Of a DNA stretch of 64,000 nucleotides, positions 34,054-52,534 are shown one piece after another. Position 1 is the stretch's first letter; every line of letters starts with the position of its first letter. A program made the translations under genes and the position numbers. This DNA is from Neckera pumila (lineage: Eukaryota > Streptophyta > Bryopsida > Hypnales > Neckeraceae). Location of the stretch: contig OZ018419.1 of assembly GCA_963969595.1 (NCBI GenBank), positions 18,501 through 82,500 on the forward strand. Reading direction: 5' to 3'. The notes beneath the pieces are model-generated. The model made no database searches. It was given only the letters and a program-made list of their open reading frames with translations, and was not told the DNA's origin.

Positions 34054-34640
34054 TTTTTCGGTGCTGGGATTTTTTGGGAAAAACAATCTATTTTGGCTGC
34101 ACTTTGTTGGCGTAGCCAACAGGGCTGCGCCCAAAAAATCTAGATGTTTTGGCACCTTAGGGCCGAACGATTCGTACGTTCGAGCCCTTCACCACTTGCT
34201 ACCAGGAGCATGAGCGTAAAAGAACTGAACTGACAACCTGCGGCCTTTCCAATGGCTTTGGGAGCAGGGCCCTAAAGGCTCATTGGATGAAAAGAGAAGC
34301 AGGCGCGAAGCGATATATATATATCTATTTTTTTTTCTTTTTTAGCTGTTTCACTTCCCGTTCCAAATAATCTTTAATAACCTTTCATAATGCATAGCTT
34401 CGCGTGCTTTTCGATCAATGATGGGACCGAAGACCAAAGGCCGCGGGTCTATATTCTTTTTTTTTTTGCCGCCGCAGTCGGCCTCGGTCTTCGTGAACTC
34501 ACCAAATGCTTCCGCGTTCTTCTACGCCACTAACCTTTGAGCGGCCTTTTTCGTTTTATTTCTAGCCTTTTGGACCTAGAGTCAACGAGGACGCGAAGCG
34601 CCGCGTTTGATTCGATATGCTTACTAGCATATCGAATCCA
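34054..34640. other. intergenic spacer atp9-trnI
   Basis: No gene is seen. It contains GTTGGCGTAGCCAAC (about 34102), shared with the nad3-trnV spacer, and A/T-rich runs near 34312-34340. Confidence 0.55.
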
Positions 34641-34714
34641 GGGCTTATAGTTTAATGGGTTCAAACGCACCGCTCATAACGGTGATATTGTAGGTTCGAG
34701 TCCTACTAAGCCTA
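34641..34714 (+). tRNA. trnI-CAU: tRNA-Ile (CAU, probably lysidine-modified)
   Basis: Acceptor GGGCTTA/TAAGCCT, anticodon arm ACCGCTCATAACGGT with CAU, and T-arm GTAGGTTCGAGTCCTAC. The body resembles plant mitochondrial trnI(CAU), whose C34 is modified to read AUA. The anticodon alone cannot exclude a methionine tRNA. Confidence 0.9.
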
Positions 34715-34890
34715 GATTCTAGAAAACCAGAAAAAAAAAATTGGACTGAAATGGATGCGCGCGCCTGCGGCGCCCTCGAATACCCAAAATAGTTAATAGA
34801 TTTTTTTGCTCCGCAGGTCATTGTTGTCTTTTTCCCATTTCTCATCATTAAATTACATAATGATAAAAAAAAATATATATATATTTTTTT

Positions 34891-34963
34891 GGGTGTATAG
34901 CTTAATTGGTAGAGCATTAGGCTTTTAACTTAATGGTCGCAGGTTCAAGTCCTGCTATACCCA
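34891..34963 (+). tRNA. trnK-UUU: tRNA-Lys (UUU)
   Basis: Acceptor GGGTGTA/TATACCC, D-arm GCTTAATTGGTAGAGC, anticodon loop CTTTTAA (UUU), T-arm GCAGGTTCAAGTCCTGC. A complete cloverleaf just after an A/T palindrome. Confidence 0.96.
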
Positions 34964-36054
34964 AATGTTTTTCTAGAAGTTCCCCTGGCAGTTCATATGC
35001 ACATCAAAATAGACATTGCACGTTGGCTCGTCTAGTACGAGTCATTACGTGAAACTCAAATCTATATCTATTTTTTTATGTCTCTAGAAAAAGAACCGCG
35101 CCTTCGGCTTATGATCTAAGCTCAGATAGTGAAAAACGCAAAGAGAGAAATTACAAGAAGATTTGTTGGCTTAGATTGGGCGAAGGCGCGAAGCGCAGCT
35201 TGTCCTTTTAGGATGCGGCTTTGAAAAGAGAGAAGTGTTGTAGGTGTTACCAATTACTATTCCTATTTCATTTCTCTTCATGTGAACAATCTGCGCTTCG
35301 CGCCTGACCATAGTCAAAAGTAGGGGTCGGAGTCGTTTGATAGCAACTCTGAATAACAGTATAGATATAGATATCTTCCTATTTAGCTCCCGCAAATTCA
35401 TGTCCTATCTAGGATCTTTCCATCAAGAGCGGATTCCCGTTCTTTTCGAGTCCCGCCAGTAATCTACGTCACCGTCAGCATTAATTATCTATCTGTCTCT
35501 TTCATCAATTATCTAAATTATGCCAACCTATCTTATAAAACCCGGCCCGGCAATATAGTCAATACTGGCGACACGATTAAGAAGCAGTGCTCTTCATTTC
35601 TAGTATTTTTTCTTTATACTATTTTTTCTTTCATTGGCCATTTATTAAAAATTTTCTGTAGTTTTTGCTCGGCTCTGGTTTTTCTGTTGAAGCGAGTAGT
35701 AATTTCTGCTGTTTGTTGGACAGCTTATTGGTTCTACGCTCTTTCATGCACCGTATGCGGAGTGCTCCTTAGATAAGAACGAATACGTCAGAAGCATTGG
35801 CAACCTATACATTATTGCCATAACTGTTCGCTTTGCTCCTCGTTATTTAATCGTCTTCTTTTTCCTCAGCATAACAAATTGAGTTGCCCTATTCGTTTTG
35901 TCATGGAGTACATGGATTCCATAAAATGAAGAAAACGTTTTGGCGGCCACGCCTTCGGCCCTTGTTGAATATCTGGCATTGATGTGGGGCTCCGCCCCCC
36001 CAATGGAGAGGGCAGAGCGGGTAAGTGCTTAAGTGGCACCATCTGCTAAGACGT
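34964..36054. other. intergenic spacer trnK-cox1 3' end
   Basis: About 1.1 kb without a recognised gene; open frames are short. Lies at the converging ends of trnK (plus) and cox1 (minus). Confidence 0.6.
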
Positions 36055-44852
<8,798 letters not shown>

Positions 44853-44860
<8 letters not shown>

Positions 44861-45377
44861 TCGTATTTTTCTTTTTTCTTGGTCCGTTCTTGATATTCAT
44901 TAGGGTGTTCCTTTGTCCGCGTAAAACATAGATTTTGTTAAGAGCTGTGGTTCGACGTGACGCTAAAGAAGTTATATGATAAGTAGAGGGACTCATAATT
45001 GAAAGTGCGTTTTTTTTTATCACTTGTGAGACACTAATTTCTCCTAAGGAACATACATAAGATTTATTCAGTCGTTTTAATTGATTAGCATTTAAGCTTT
45101 TTACCATTTCGTTACACCACTTGGATGCTCCAGATACACCCGAGTACAGATAGGATATACTGGTATCAAAGCATTCTTTGAAAACAACATCCTGTTCAAC
45201 ACTGTAATCGCTCGGCTCTGTGCCTACATTCTGATGTGAAATCAGCTGTTTTCGTAATTTGAGAATGCGACTTATTTTGGGTAATCCATCATTATATAAT
45301 AATACATAAAAGGCCATATAAAAGACACATAACCAAACAAATTGCGTCAAATAGGTAAATTGATCTAGTTGAGGCAT
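44853..45377 (-). CDS. atp8: ATP synthase F0 subunit 8 (ymf19)
   Basis: ATP8 (ymf19) is a small membrane subunit of F0, enlarged in plants. The 174-residue protein starts [42 protein letters not shown], the diagnostic plant N-terminus. Ten in-frame codons upstream are not used in the family. Its last 8 nt overlap the atp4 start. Confidence 0.95.
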
Positions 45378-45870
45378 TTTTTTTTTACTTTTTCTTTGCT
45401 GATCCAAATACTTTTATTGAATCACGAGAGAAGAAAACAAGTTTTCTTCTTTGAGCCCTTATTGAGCCCTTAATGGTAAAGCTCTTTAAGCAAAACCTAC
45501 CAAACGGGCCGCAGATTTTCATGGGGAATTGAAGAAGGAAAAGTTGGTGAAGAAACTAGAGTCATGATTAAAATATATATATATATTTTGGTATTAGTAT
45601 TCTACATAACGCGGAGCGAACACCACGATTGTTTCGGAGTCTGGACGAAAAAAAATATTTTTTAAGCTTATAGAGCTTATAGATAGATAGGTTAACTAAA
45701 AGCTACTAATATTTCCACTACTATCCATTCCATCATCGAGGTATCGAGTTTCCACATGGGCATATGGGGCAATGATAAATCGCTTGTAGTCACACTAATT
45801 GGTCATTTCCATGACATCCTTTCTTCAAACCCAGTTCTTTAGTTGCTCCGCGTTAACACACCAACAAAAT
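45378..45870. other. intergenic spacer rps1-atp8
   Basis: No gene is seen; an A/T palindrome (AAATATATATATATATTT-like) lies at about 45570-45592. Confidence 0.55.
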
Positions 45871-46680
45871 TTAATTCCTTGCCCGGCCTTGATCTCTGAG
45901 TCTAGATACGTTATTTGTGGTGGATCGTTCCGTATTTTCATGCGTTTCCTCAGTGCGGGCTTGAGGCTTTGGGCCTAAGCGCTTTAAGCTTTGTTTGGTC
46001 CTTTGGGTCGTAAAGACCATAGGAATAAAGCTCGAATTTTTCTTTTTTTCTTTTTCGGTCTTTTCATATTTATGAAAAACTGTGTCTTTTTCTGTGTCTT
46101 GCAAGTGTTTCCGCTTTGTGCCCAAACGCTTTACTCGTTTTTGACGCGGTTTTGCTGGCGAAGAATAATCTAGTTTGCCATCACCAATTTCTTTTACTAC
46201 GATATTGCCAATTTTTGAGTTCATGTTCAAAATAGAGAAGATTCTCCATTGACTATGAAATACTTTTCGATTTCTGCGAAGACTCTTTGGAAGAAAAGCT
46301 ATATGACCTGCGATTGCTACCGCATAACCTCCTTTGACTGAATTCAAAATAAACCCTTTGATCAAATTCCGGTCACTTCGCCAGATTCTAGTTAGTTCAG
46401 TCCAAACTAGTTTGCTTTTACATTTTCTTTCTAGAGGTCTTGACAAAAGCATTTTTGGTTCACCAAACACTTCCACATCTTCAATTCCCAAAATAAACCT
46501 CGTTTGCTTAGTGATTGGCACTCTTTTCAGCTCATGTTGGAAACAAATTATTGGAGTTTTCAGCCCCGTATCCACCAATATCATGCTTTGTCGTAATTTT
46601 TTAACTGAACATTGTATAGCGCTTCCGCGTAATGGATTCAAACTAGAATTATATTGGGGAAATAGTTGAGTAAAGCTCAT
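45871..46680 (-). CDS. rps1: ribosomal protein S1
   Basis: The mitochondrial S1 is a short S1-domain protein. This 269-residue frame starts MSFTQLFPQYNSSLNPLRG and contains VWTELTRIWRSDRNLIKGFILNSVKGGYAVAIAGHIAFLPKSL, the S1 RNA-binding fold. A Lys/Arg-rich, poorly conserved C-terminus follows. Length agrees with the liverwort protein (about 270). It begins the minus-strand run rps1-atp8-atp4-cox1. Confidence 0.94.
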   Translation of the reverse strand: MSFTQLFPQYNSSLNPLRGSAIQCSVKKLRQSMILVDTGLKTPIICFQHELKRVPITKQTRFILGIEDVEVFGEPKMLLSRPLERKCKSKLVWTELTRIWRSDRNLIKGFILNSVKGGYAVAIAGHIAFLPKSLRRNRKVFHSQWRIFSILNMNSKIGNIVVKEIGDGKLDYSSPAKPRQKRVKRLGTKRKHLQDTEKDTVFHKYEKTEKEKKKNSSFIPMVFTTQRTKQSLKRLGPKPQARTEETHENTERSTTNNVSRLRDQGRARN

Positions 46681-47087
46681 GTTGCTTTTTTCTTTTTTTT
46701 AGTACTTATCTTCTAACCTGATTCATCTGCTTATAGAGGCTTTCAGACCACGCTGCGCCCTCATAATCAATTTCATGAGGAATGCAATTACATAGTAATT
46801 GCTAGAGAATGGGGCGAAATTCGGGCTGCTATCGTTGTGTCCTCTCACAGAGCCGTACATGATAGTTTTGTGTCATACGGCTTTTCGCCCGAAGCCACGA
46901 AAAAAAAAGTATAGATTTTTTTATGTTGATATCCTCCATTTTCTATCACCAGTTAGCCTATCTCGCAAAAAAGAGTCCGATACCGTCGCCGCGTGAATAT
47001 ACACGCGGCTCTTAGCGAATGAGGCCCAAGGGGCTGCGAAGACTGTGGCCTTTCATTTCTTTTTTTTGTACCGAAAATAGAAAAAAT
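46681..47087. other. spacer rps1-trnC with orphan domain V
   Basis: No gene is seen. A group II domain V-like hairpin on the minus strand is at about 46850-46886 (AAAAGCCGTATGACAC, then ATCATGTACGGCTC). The reverse copy of the 30532-30577 segment is at about 46757-46802. Confidence 0.55.
46850..46886 (-). other. orphan group II intron domain V
   Basis: The sequence pairs as a domain V helix, but no exon junction or flanking split gene was found between rps1 and trnC. Adjacent 46825-46846 matches a segment of the cox1 1064 intron with one difference, so this may be a copied intron fragment. Confidence 0.5.
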
Positions 47088-47158
47088 GGCTAAGTAACAT
47101 AAAGGTAATGTATTGGATTGCAAATCCTAGAAAGATGGTTCAAATCCGTCCTTAGCCT
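47088..47158 (+). tRNA. trnC-GCA: tRNA-Cys (GCA)
   Basis: Acceptor GGCTAAG/CTTAGCC, anticodon arm GGATTGCAAATCC (GCA), T-arm ATGGTTCAAATCCGT. It is 71 nt with a minimal D-arm. Confidence 0.93.
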
Positions 47159-47515
47159 ACTTGAAATTCTACTGTTTCTCTACAAGTACTGCACTTTCTT
47201 ATTTAAGGAAGGTCAAACCCTTTGATCAACCTCTATACTTACCCGCCATCTGCAACACAGACAGTGCAGGCGACAACCAGCTAAGCGCCCGTTGCCTTTT
47301 GGCAAGGCCTTGTTTTAGACTTCGAGGTTGCTCTTCATCGAAGATAAGAAGCAAGAGAAGTAAAATATATATCTATATATATTTTTTTGTGAAGCAGTCT
47401 CCGGAACGAAGCATGCTTTTGTCTAAAGCCACTGCAAGATCGATTTTCAGACCACTTTATTCTCTCAAGATCTGAACTCCTTAAAAATTCTTTAATAGAA
47501 AGCTTCACTCTATTG
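47159..47515. other. spacer trnC-trnF
   Basis: No gene is seen; an A/T hairpin (AAATATATATCTATATATATTT) lies at about 47363-47384. Confidence 0.55.
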
Positions 47516-47589
47516 TGTTTAGAAGTGGATTTGAACCACTGACACAAGGATTTTCAGTCCTTTGCTCTAACCACCTGAGCTATCTAAAC
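47516..47589 (-). tRNA. trnF-GAA: tRNA-Phe (GAA)
   Basis: On the minus strand: acceptor GTTTAGA/TCTAAAC, D-arm GCTCAGGTGGTTAGAGC, anticodon loop CTGAAAA (GAA), T-arm AGTGGTTCAAATCCACT. A complete cloverleaf. Confidence 0.95.
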
Positions 47590-47609
47590 GGAAATAAAAA
47601 AAAGGAACT

Positions 47610-48335
47610 ATGTACAATTCTAGTTTGTTGGTTATTCAAAAATTATTAAGTACAAATGCATATCTGGGCCATCGAATACCTACTTCCGATTTTCAAGGAT
47701 ATTTATACGGATTTAGAAATGAAATGGCTATTATTAATTTAGAAAAAACACTTATTTGTTTACGAAGGGCTTGTAATTTGATCGAATCTATTATTCGTGC
47801 AAAAGGCCATTTTTTATTAGTGAATACCGATCCAGAATATAATAAAATAGTTCGACAAATGGCAAAAAGAACCAATCAGAGCTATATCAATCATAAATGG
47901 ATTGGAGGATTTTTGACCAATCGCAAACATATGAAAAATGTACAAAAACACTTTCAGAATTTTTCTGCGCATTCCAAATTTAAAGACGCCTCTATATCGT
48001 CGCCCTTCGATTTTTTTCCGCATTTCAGAAAGATGCAAAAATGTTTTGAAGGAATCATGACACACGATATTCCAGATTGTTTGGTAATAATAGATGCAAA
48101 TAAAAATTCTATGGCTATACTTGAAGCCAATCAATTACAAATACCTATCGTATCTTTGGTGGATTCTAATATTTCGAACAGATTACAAAAATTAATAACT
48201 TATCCCATTCCAGTAAATGATGATTCTATACAGTTTGTATATCTATTTTGTAATTTGATTACGAAAACAGTCATTCTTTCACAAAGTGCTTGGCCGCTCT
48301 CGCGAAAACCCTTAGATCGGGGCCGCAGGCCCTAG
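47610..48335 (+). CDS. rps2: ribosomal protein S2
   Basis: S2 is a small-subunit protein. The 241-residue frame starts MYNSSLLVIQKLLSTNAYLGHRIPTSDFQGYLYGFRNEMAIINLEKT, with the S2 GHR and MAIINL motifs. It contains DCLVIIDANKNSMAILEANQLQIPIVSLVDSN, the conserved core. The last 15 or so residues are spacer-like and low in conservation. It leads the plus-strand run with the ccm genes. Confidence 0.96.
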   Translation: MYNSSLLVIQKLLSTNAYLGHRIPTSDFQGYLYGFRNEMAIINLEKTLICLRRACNLIESIIRAKGHFLLVNTDPEYNKIVRQMAKRTNQSYINHKWIGGFLTNRKHMKNVQKHFQNFSAHSKFKDASISSPFDFFPHFRKMQKCFEGIMTHDIPDCLVIIDANKNSMAILEANQLQIPIVSLVDSNISNRLQKLITYPIPVNDDSIQFVYLFCNLITKTVILSQSAWPLSRKPLDRGRRP

Positions 48336-48374
48336 CAAAAAAAAAATATATAGATTTTTTTTTCGGATTGAAAA

Positions 48375-49022
48375 TTGGGAAAAAGAACCTTGAAACTCTT
48401 TCTAAAACTTTTTTATCAACAGATTCTACTTAATTCATCTACACTAATAACGACTTTTTCTCTATTTCTGTCATATATCGTAGTCACGCCCTTAATGATA
48501 GGTTTTTCTAAAGACTTCTTATGTCATTTTCATTTGGGTCTAATTTGGATTCGTTTATTGTTTTCTTTTCTTCCCGAACGTTTTCTCCAGAATGATTTTG
48601 AAGATGGTACACTCGAATTGTATTGTTCAAGCGGCTATTGTTTGCAAAAAATATTACTTTCTAAATTGGTAGGTCATTGGGTTCTTCAAATAAGTGGTAT
48701 TTTTGGTACTTTCCCAGTGGTACAACTTCTATACCAATTTGATCAACTCAAAATGAATTGGTTCACCCTTATTATAGGAAGTCTGATATTTACTCTTATG
48801 TGTGGTATTCATTCTTGTTTGGCTCTCGGAATAATATCTCATAGTTGGAACAGTTTGCAAAATCTTACCACTTTACCCACTCTATTACCCTCAATTATTT
48901 CCTGCGCCTCTACCGAAACAGAATGGTTTCATGTTCTTTTATTAATGGGGTATTTACTTTTGTTTTTATTTCTTTATCCCATTTTGGTTTCGATCATTTC
49001 ACAAAAGTTGATAAGCCAATAG
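48375..49022 (+). CDS. ccmB: cytochrome c maturation protein B (ABC transporter membrane subunit)
   Basis: CcmB is the inner-membrane permease of the CcmAB haem-handling transporter for c-type cytochromes. The 215-residue frame has about six hydrophobic segments and the family blocks IVVTPLMIGFSKDF, NDFEDGTLELY and LTTLPTLLPSIISC. The frame has no ATG: it opens with TTG at 48375, and the family N-terminus corresponds to about 48387-48390. The start is therefore unresolved. Several Ser codons sit where relatives have Leu or Phe (for example LYCSSGYC, LPSIISC), suggesting C-to-U editing. Confidence 0.93.
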   Translation: MGKRTLKLFLKLFYQQILLNSSTLITTFSLFLSYIVVTPLMIGFSKDFLCHFHLGLIWIRLLFSFLPERFLQNDFEDGTLELYCSSGYCLQKILLSKLVGHWVLQISGIFGTFPVVQLLYQFDQLKMNWFTLIIGSLIFTLMCGIHSCLALGIISHSWNSLQNLTTLPTLLPSIISCASTETEWFHVLLLMGYLLLFLFLYPILVSIISQKLISQ

Positions 49023-49505
49023 AATTGATTGCCTTTGCGGGTATACCGGCTCACTCATCGTAAATATTGTGGAGCAAACAAAAAAAGAATATATATATAT
49101 TCTTTTCCTTCTGTATTTATTTCCTATACTAAACTCCTGTACACCGTTTAATTCTGGCAGAAAGAGAAAGCAGGGATTTGGTGAAGTTTGAGTGAGAAAA
49201 CTATTTCCAGGTGGCCCAGATGGAAATGATCCAGCTTAGCAGAGCACAAAGCTTCTTTTTTTCCGCATTATAGATGTCTTGGGAAGGCCTGTTAATAAAG
49301 CGCTTCGAAGCGCAGGGCTCAGCGAAGAAAATTTGTTTCCTTGCTGGGCTGGCTCTTCTTCGGCAGGTTTCCACGAAGCAAGGAGCGAATCAAACAGAAA
49401 AAAAAGCTGTCGAATTTTAATAATTAGCACGAAATGATCCATATTTTTTTTCTAGCCGGGCCATTGATGGACTATTATTTCATGATAAAACGTTAGAAAA
49501 TCCCT
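49023..49505. other. spacer ccmB-ccmC
   Basis: No gene is seen. An A/T palindrome (AAAAGAATATATATATATTCTTTT) lies at about 49083-49106. Confidence 0.6.
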
Positions 49506-50264
49506 ATGTATTTCGAAATACTACGACCTTCTTCGATCATGTCATGCTCTTTTCGCTATGCACGAATTCTCATCGGATTTTGTTGGTTCCTAGCAGCAAT
49601 GGCTATTTATTTAAGTATCTGGGTAGCACCATCCGATTTTCAACAAGGTGAAAATTATCGCATTATCTATGTGCATGTTCCAGCTGCTTGGATGAGTTTA
49701 CTCATTTATATTGCAATGGCTATCAGTAGTGTGTTATTCTTATTAACAAAACATCCGCTTTTTCGGTTATTTTCCAAAAGCGGCGCCAAAATAGGTGCTT
49801 TGTTTACATTGTTTACCCTATTAACCGGGGGTTTTTGGGGTAAACCCATGTGGGGTACCTTTTGGGTGTGGGACGCTCGTCTAACCTCTGTATTAATCTT
49901 GTTCTTTATTTATTTAGGTGTACTGCGTTTTCAACAGTTTTCCGCGGACGTCGCTTCTATCTTTATCCGTATAGGGTCAATCAATATACCAATAATTAAA
50001 TTTTCTGTAAACTGGTGGAATACATTGCATCAACCTTCCAGCATTAGCCAATTTGGTACTTCAATACATATTTCTATGCTCATTCCAATCCTGTTAATCC
50101 TTATTAGCTTTCTTTGTTTAAGTGGGATTTTTTTTATTTTGGAAACACGTCAAATTATTTTATCTTTTTCTAGTTTTTCCGTAGAGAGTCAAATAAATCC
50201 GCAAAACAACAATAGAAAACAGGTTTTTTTTTATACGAACAATGGATCAAGCAAAAGCACCTAA
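49506..50264 (+). CDS. ccmC: cytochrome c maturation protein C (haem handling)
   Basis: CcmC binds haem and loads it on CcmE for cytochrome c maturation. The 252-residue frame starts MYFEILRPSSIMSCSFRYARILIGFCWF. It has six hydrophobic helices, the periplasmic-side WGTFWVWDARLTSVLILFFIYLG (the WWD haem motif) and flanking His residues (YVHVPAAW, WWNTLHQPSS). The last 35 or so residues beyond FILETRQ are polar and variable. Confidence 0.95.
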   Translation: MYFEILRPSSIMSCSFRYARILIGFCWFLAAMAIYLSIWVAPSDFQQGENYRIIYVHVPAAWMSLLIYIAMAISSVLFLLTKHPLFRLFSKSGAKIGALFTLFTLLTGGFWGKPMWGTFWVWDARLTSVLILFFIYLGVLRFQQFSADVASIFIRIGSINIPIIKFSVNWWNTLHQPSSISQFGTSIHISMLIPILLILISFLCLSGIFFILETRQIILSFSSFSVESQINPQNNNRKQVFFYTNNGSSKST

Positions 50265-50394
50265 GGAAAGGTGGACTTTTATTATTGGGTTTAAGCAAGT
50301 TGTTTAAGGCTTTAGGAGAAGCAAAGCGACGCTCTGCGTTAAAAAACGCAAAAAAATCTATTTTTTTTGCCAATTATAAGCAAAATTTACTGAA

Positions 50395-52386
50395 ATGTAT
50401 AATGAATTGGGCCATTATTTTTTAGTACTGAGTATTTTTGTTGCATTAACTTACAACAAAAGACCTGCGGCTATTTCACTTTATTTTCTTTTCTTTACTA
50501 TTTCTTTTTTCGGTATTTTGTTTTGCTATATTTCCTCCGATTTTTTCAATTACAATGTATTTACCAACTCAAATGCTAATGCGCCTTTATTTTATAAAAT
50601 ATCAGGAACATGGTCTAATCATGAGGGCAGTTTGTTATTATGGTGTTGGATCTTAAGTTTCTATGGATTTTTTTTGGGTCATCGGGTTCGACCCTGCAAT
50701 GTTTCGAAACGAGGGCGCAGCAAAAATCTATTTTTTTTCCGCAGACCGCTCGTGGCTTTTCGCTCTGCTTCCTTCATGAAAAAAGAGAATAAACAATTCA
50801 GACATCATTTGTTGCAGAACCTGTTTGGCACCATAAATCATAAAAGCTCCCTCGAGAGCCAATCCAAAGCGGCGCCCTCAGGTATCGTCCAAGAGCCCTC
50901 GGATAGAAGGTTAAAAGATGGTGCGAATGCAGAAGAAAATAAAAGGCCCATAAGGCTTAAAAAATGGAAAGAGTTGAAAAAAAAAAAATCTAGATTTTTT
51001 TTTTTGCTTTACGCTTTATGTAACAATTTAGATTCTTTATTTTTGGCACAAAATGCAAATAATAAAGTTTCCTTTATTGATGAACGGCGAATTTATATGG
51101 GCATTGCTTTCTTCTTTTCGATTTTCTTATTAGCAAGTTCCAATCCTTTTGTTCGAATCTCATTTGTTTGTACCAAATCACTTGCAGAATTAAATCCTGT
51201 TTTACAAGATCCTATATTAGCTATACATCCTCCCTGCATTTATGCAGGATATGTCGCCAGTGCTATCGGTTTTTGCTCATGTCCAGCCAAAATAATGAAT
51301 GGTATCTCTGCACTCTATTTGCCGATGCGAAGAGAAAGCAAGGCCGAAATTTTTGATGCTTTCTTTCGCATAACAAATGAGCTGATTACCCAGGAGAATG
51401 CAAAGAAAATTCTAAAAAATCTATTTGAAAATACCTGTTCTCTTCATCCCAGTTTTGCTTTCATCTCGCTACGCAATAGAAGCCTACTCGGGCTTCGGCA
51501 CTTGGTGTCGCCCTCTTCGCTCCGGTCAAAAGAGCGGCTGAATCTTACAGAGAGCCAGTGGACGAAGCGTGTTGTTCGTAAAGCGAATACTGCGTTTTTG
51601 TATTTCGGTTGGACCCGTGGCGCGAACGAAGTGGTCTCTGGCCCACAATACCATGGGTGGAAACAAATTCAAATTTGGATCTTGACATGCTGGTGTTTTT
51701 TGACTGTAGGCATATTGCTAGGAAGTTGGTGGGCTTATCATGAATTAGGGTGGGGGGGTTGGTGGTTTTGGGATCCTGTAGAAAATGCTTCTTTTATGCC
51801 TTGGCTATTAGCTACAGCTTGTATTCATTCAGTAATTTTCCCTAAATTGAATTATTGGACTTTGTTTCTCAATATGGTCACTTTTCTATGTCGTGTTTTA
51901 GGAACTTTTTTCGTACGTTCTGGATTGCCAACTTCCGTTCATAGTTTCGCCACAGATTCTACACGAGGAATCTTTTTATGGTTTTTTTTCCTCAACATTA
52001 CTATCATATCTTTGATGTTTTTTTTTCAAATGAAGCGGCAATCAAGTACTAGGCTAGTTGGTGCATTATTTGATTTATCATTAAATCAAAGCCTGAGGGC
52101 CCCAAAACCCGTAAACCAGATCTTATGGTATTCGCGGCGAAGCACTCGATTCGTGCACTGGCGTCAATCTACTCGTTTATTAGAGCTGATGGGGGACGAA
52201 GAAGGCCATGACAAACTAATTGTATACAAAACAAGGAAGATACATAAAGAAAAAAAGCTCTTTTTCTCAGGCCAAAGAGAGAAAAAGCTAGCACCATTTC
52301 GAATCCACACGGTGAAACCTTTGGCTTTTTTGTCATTTGTTATGCGAAGGCTCCGCGCCTTCCAGGAACTATGGCTACGGAGGTAG
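50395..52386 (+). CDS. ccmFN: cytochrome c haem lyase subunit, N-terminal part of CcmF
   Basis: CcmF is the haem lyase of system I cytochrome c maturation, split into N and C genes in plants. This 663-residue frame begins [18 protein letters not shown] and contains [18 protein letters not shown]. It also has [22 protein letters not shown] and the WWD motif [29 protein letters not shown]. Two hydrophilic inserts (about residues 98-205 and 305-405) are poorly conserved; the first includes an in-frame 28-nt palindrome (50978-51005) and a GGGCGCAGCA motif. ccmFC follows after 148 nt. Confidence 0.95.
   Translation: MYNELGHYFLVLSIFVALTYNKRPAAISLYFLFFTISFFGILFCYISSDFFNYNVFTNSNANAPLFYKISGTWSNHEGSLLLWCWILSFYGFFLGHRVRPCNVSKRGRSKNLFFFRRPLVAFRSASFMKKENKQFRHHLLQNLFGTINHKSSLESQSKAAPSGIVQEPSDRRLKDGANAEENKRPIRLKKWKELKKKKSRFFFLLYALCNNLDSLFLAQNANNKVSFIDERRIYMGIAFFFSIFLLASSNPFVRISFVCTKSLAELNPVLQDPILAIHPPCIYAGYVASAIGFCSCPAKIMNGISALYLPMRRESKAEIFDAFFRITNELITQENAKKILKNLFENTCSLHPSFAFISLRNRSLLGLRHLVSPSSLRSKERLNLTESQWTKRVVRKANTAFLYFGWTRGANEVVSGPQYHGWKQIQIWILTCWCFLTVGILLGSWWAYHELGWGGWWFWDPVENASFMPWLLATACIHSVIFPKLNYWTLFLNMVTFLCRVLGTFFVRSGLPTSVHSFATDSTRGIFLWFFFLNITIISLMFFFQMKRQSSTRLVGALFDLSLNQSLRAPKPVNQILWYSRRSTRFVHWRQSTRLLELMGDEEGHDKLIVYKTRKIHKEKKLFFSGQREKKLAPFRIHTVKPLAFLSFVMRRLRAFQELWLRR
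50978..51005. repeat. 28-nt palindrome inside the ccmFN coding region
   Basis: Eleven A, TCTAGA and eleven T form a perfect palindrome, read in frame as [11 protein letters not shown]. It lies in a hydrophilic, non-conserved insert, consistent with insertion of the hairpin type also found in spacers. Confidence 0.85.
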
Positions 52387-52534
52387 CGTACCGGGGGCGC
52401 AAAGCCTTCGCCAAAGGCCGAGGAAGAGAAGCCTTCGGCCCTGCCAATGAATCATTTTTTTGTTTCCATTTTGAGTTTTTCTATCTCGTATTCTCTTTTT
52501 CTTTGAAGCAAAGTCCTAAAAACAAATAGAGCAG

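Noticed and set aside
34641..34714. tRNA-Met for the CAU-anticodon tRNA
   Set aside because: The tRNA body resembles plant mitochondrial trnI(CAU); methionine tRNAs have different acceptor and D-arm sequences, though the anticodon alone cannot decide.
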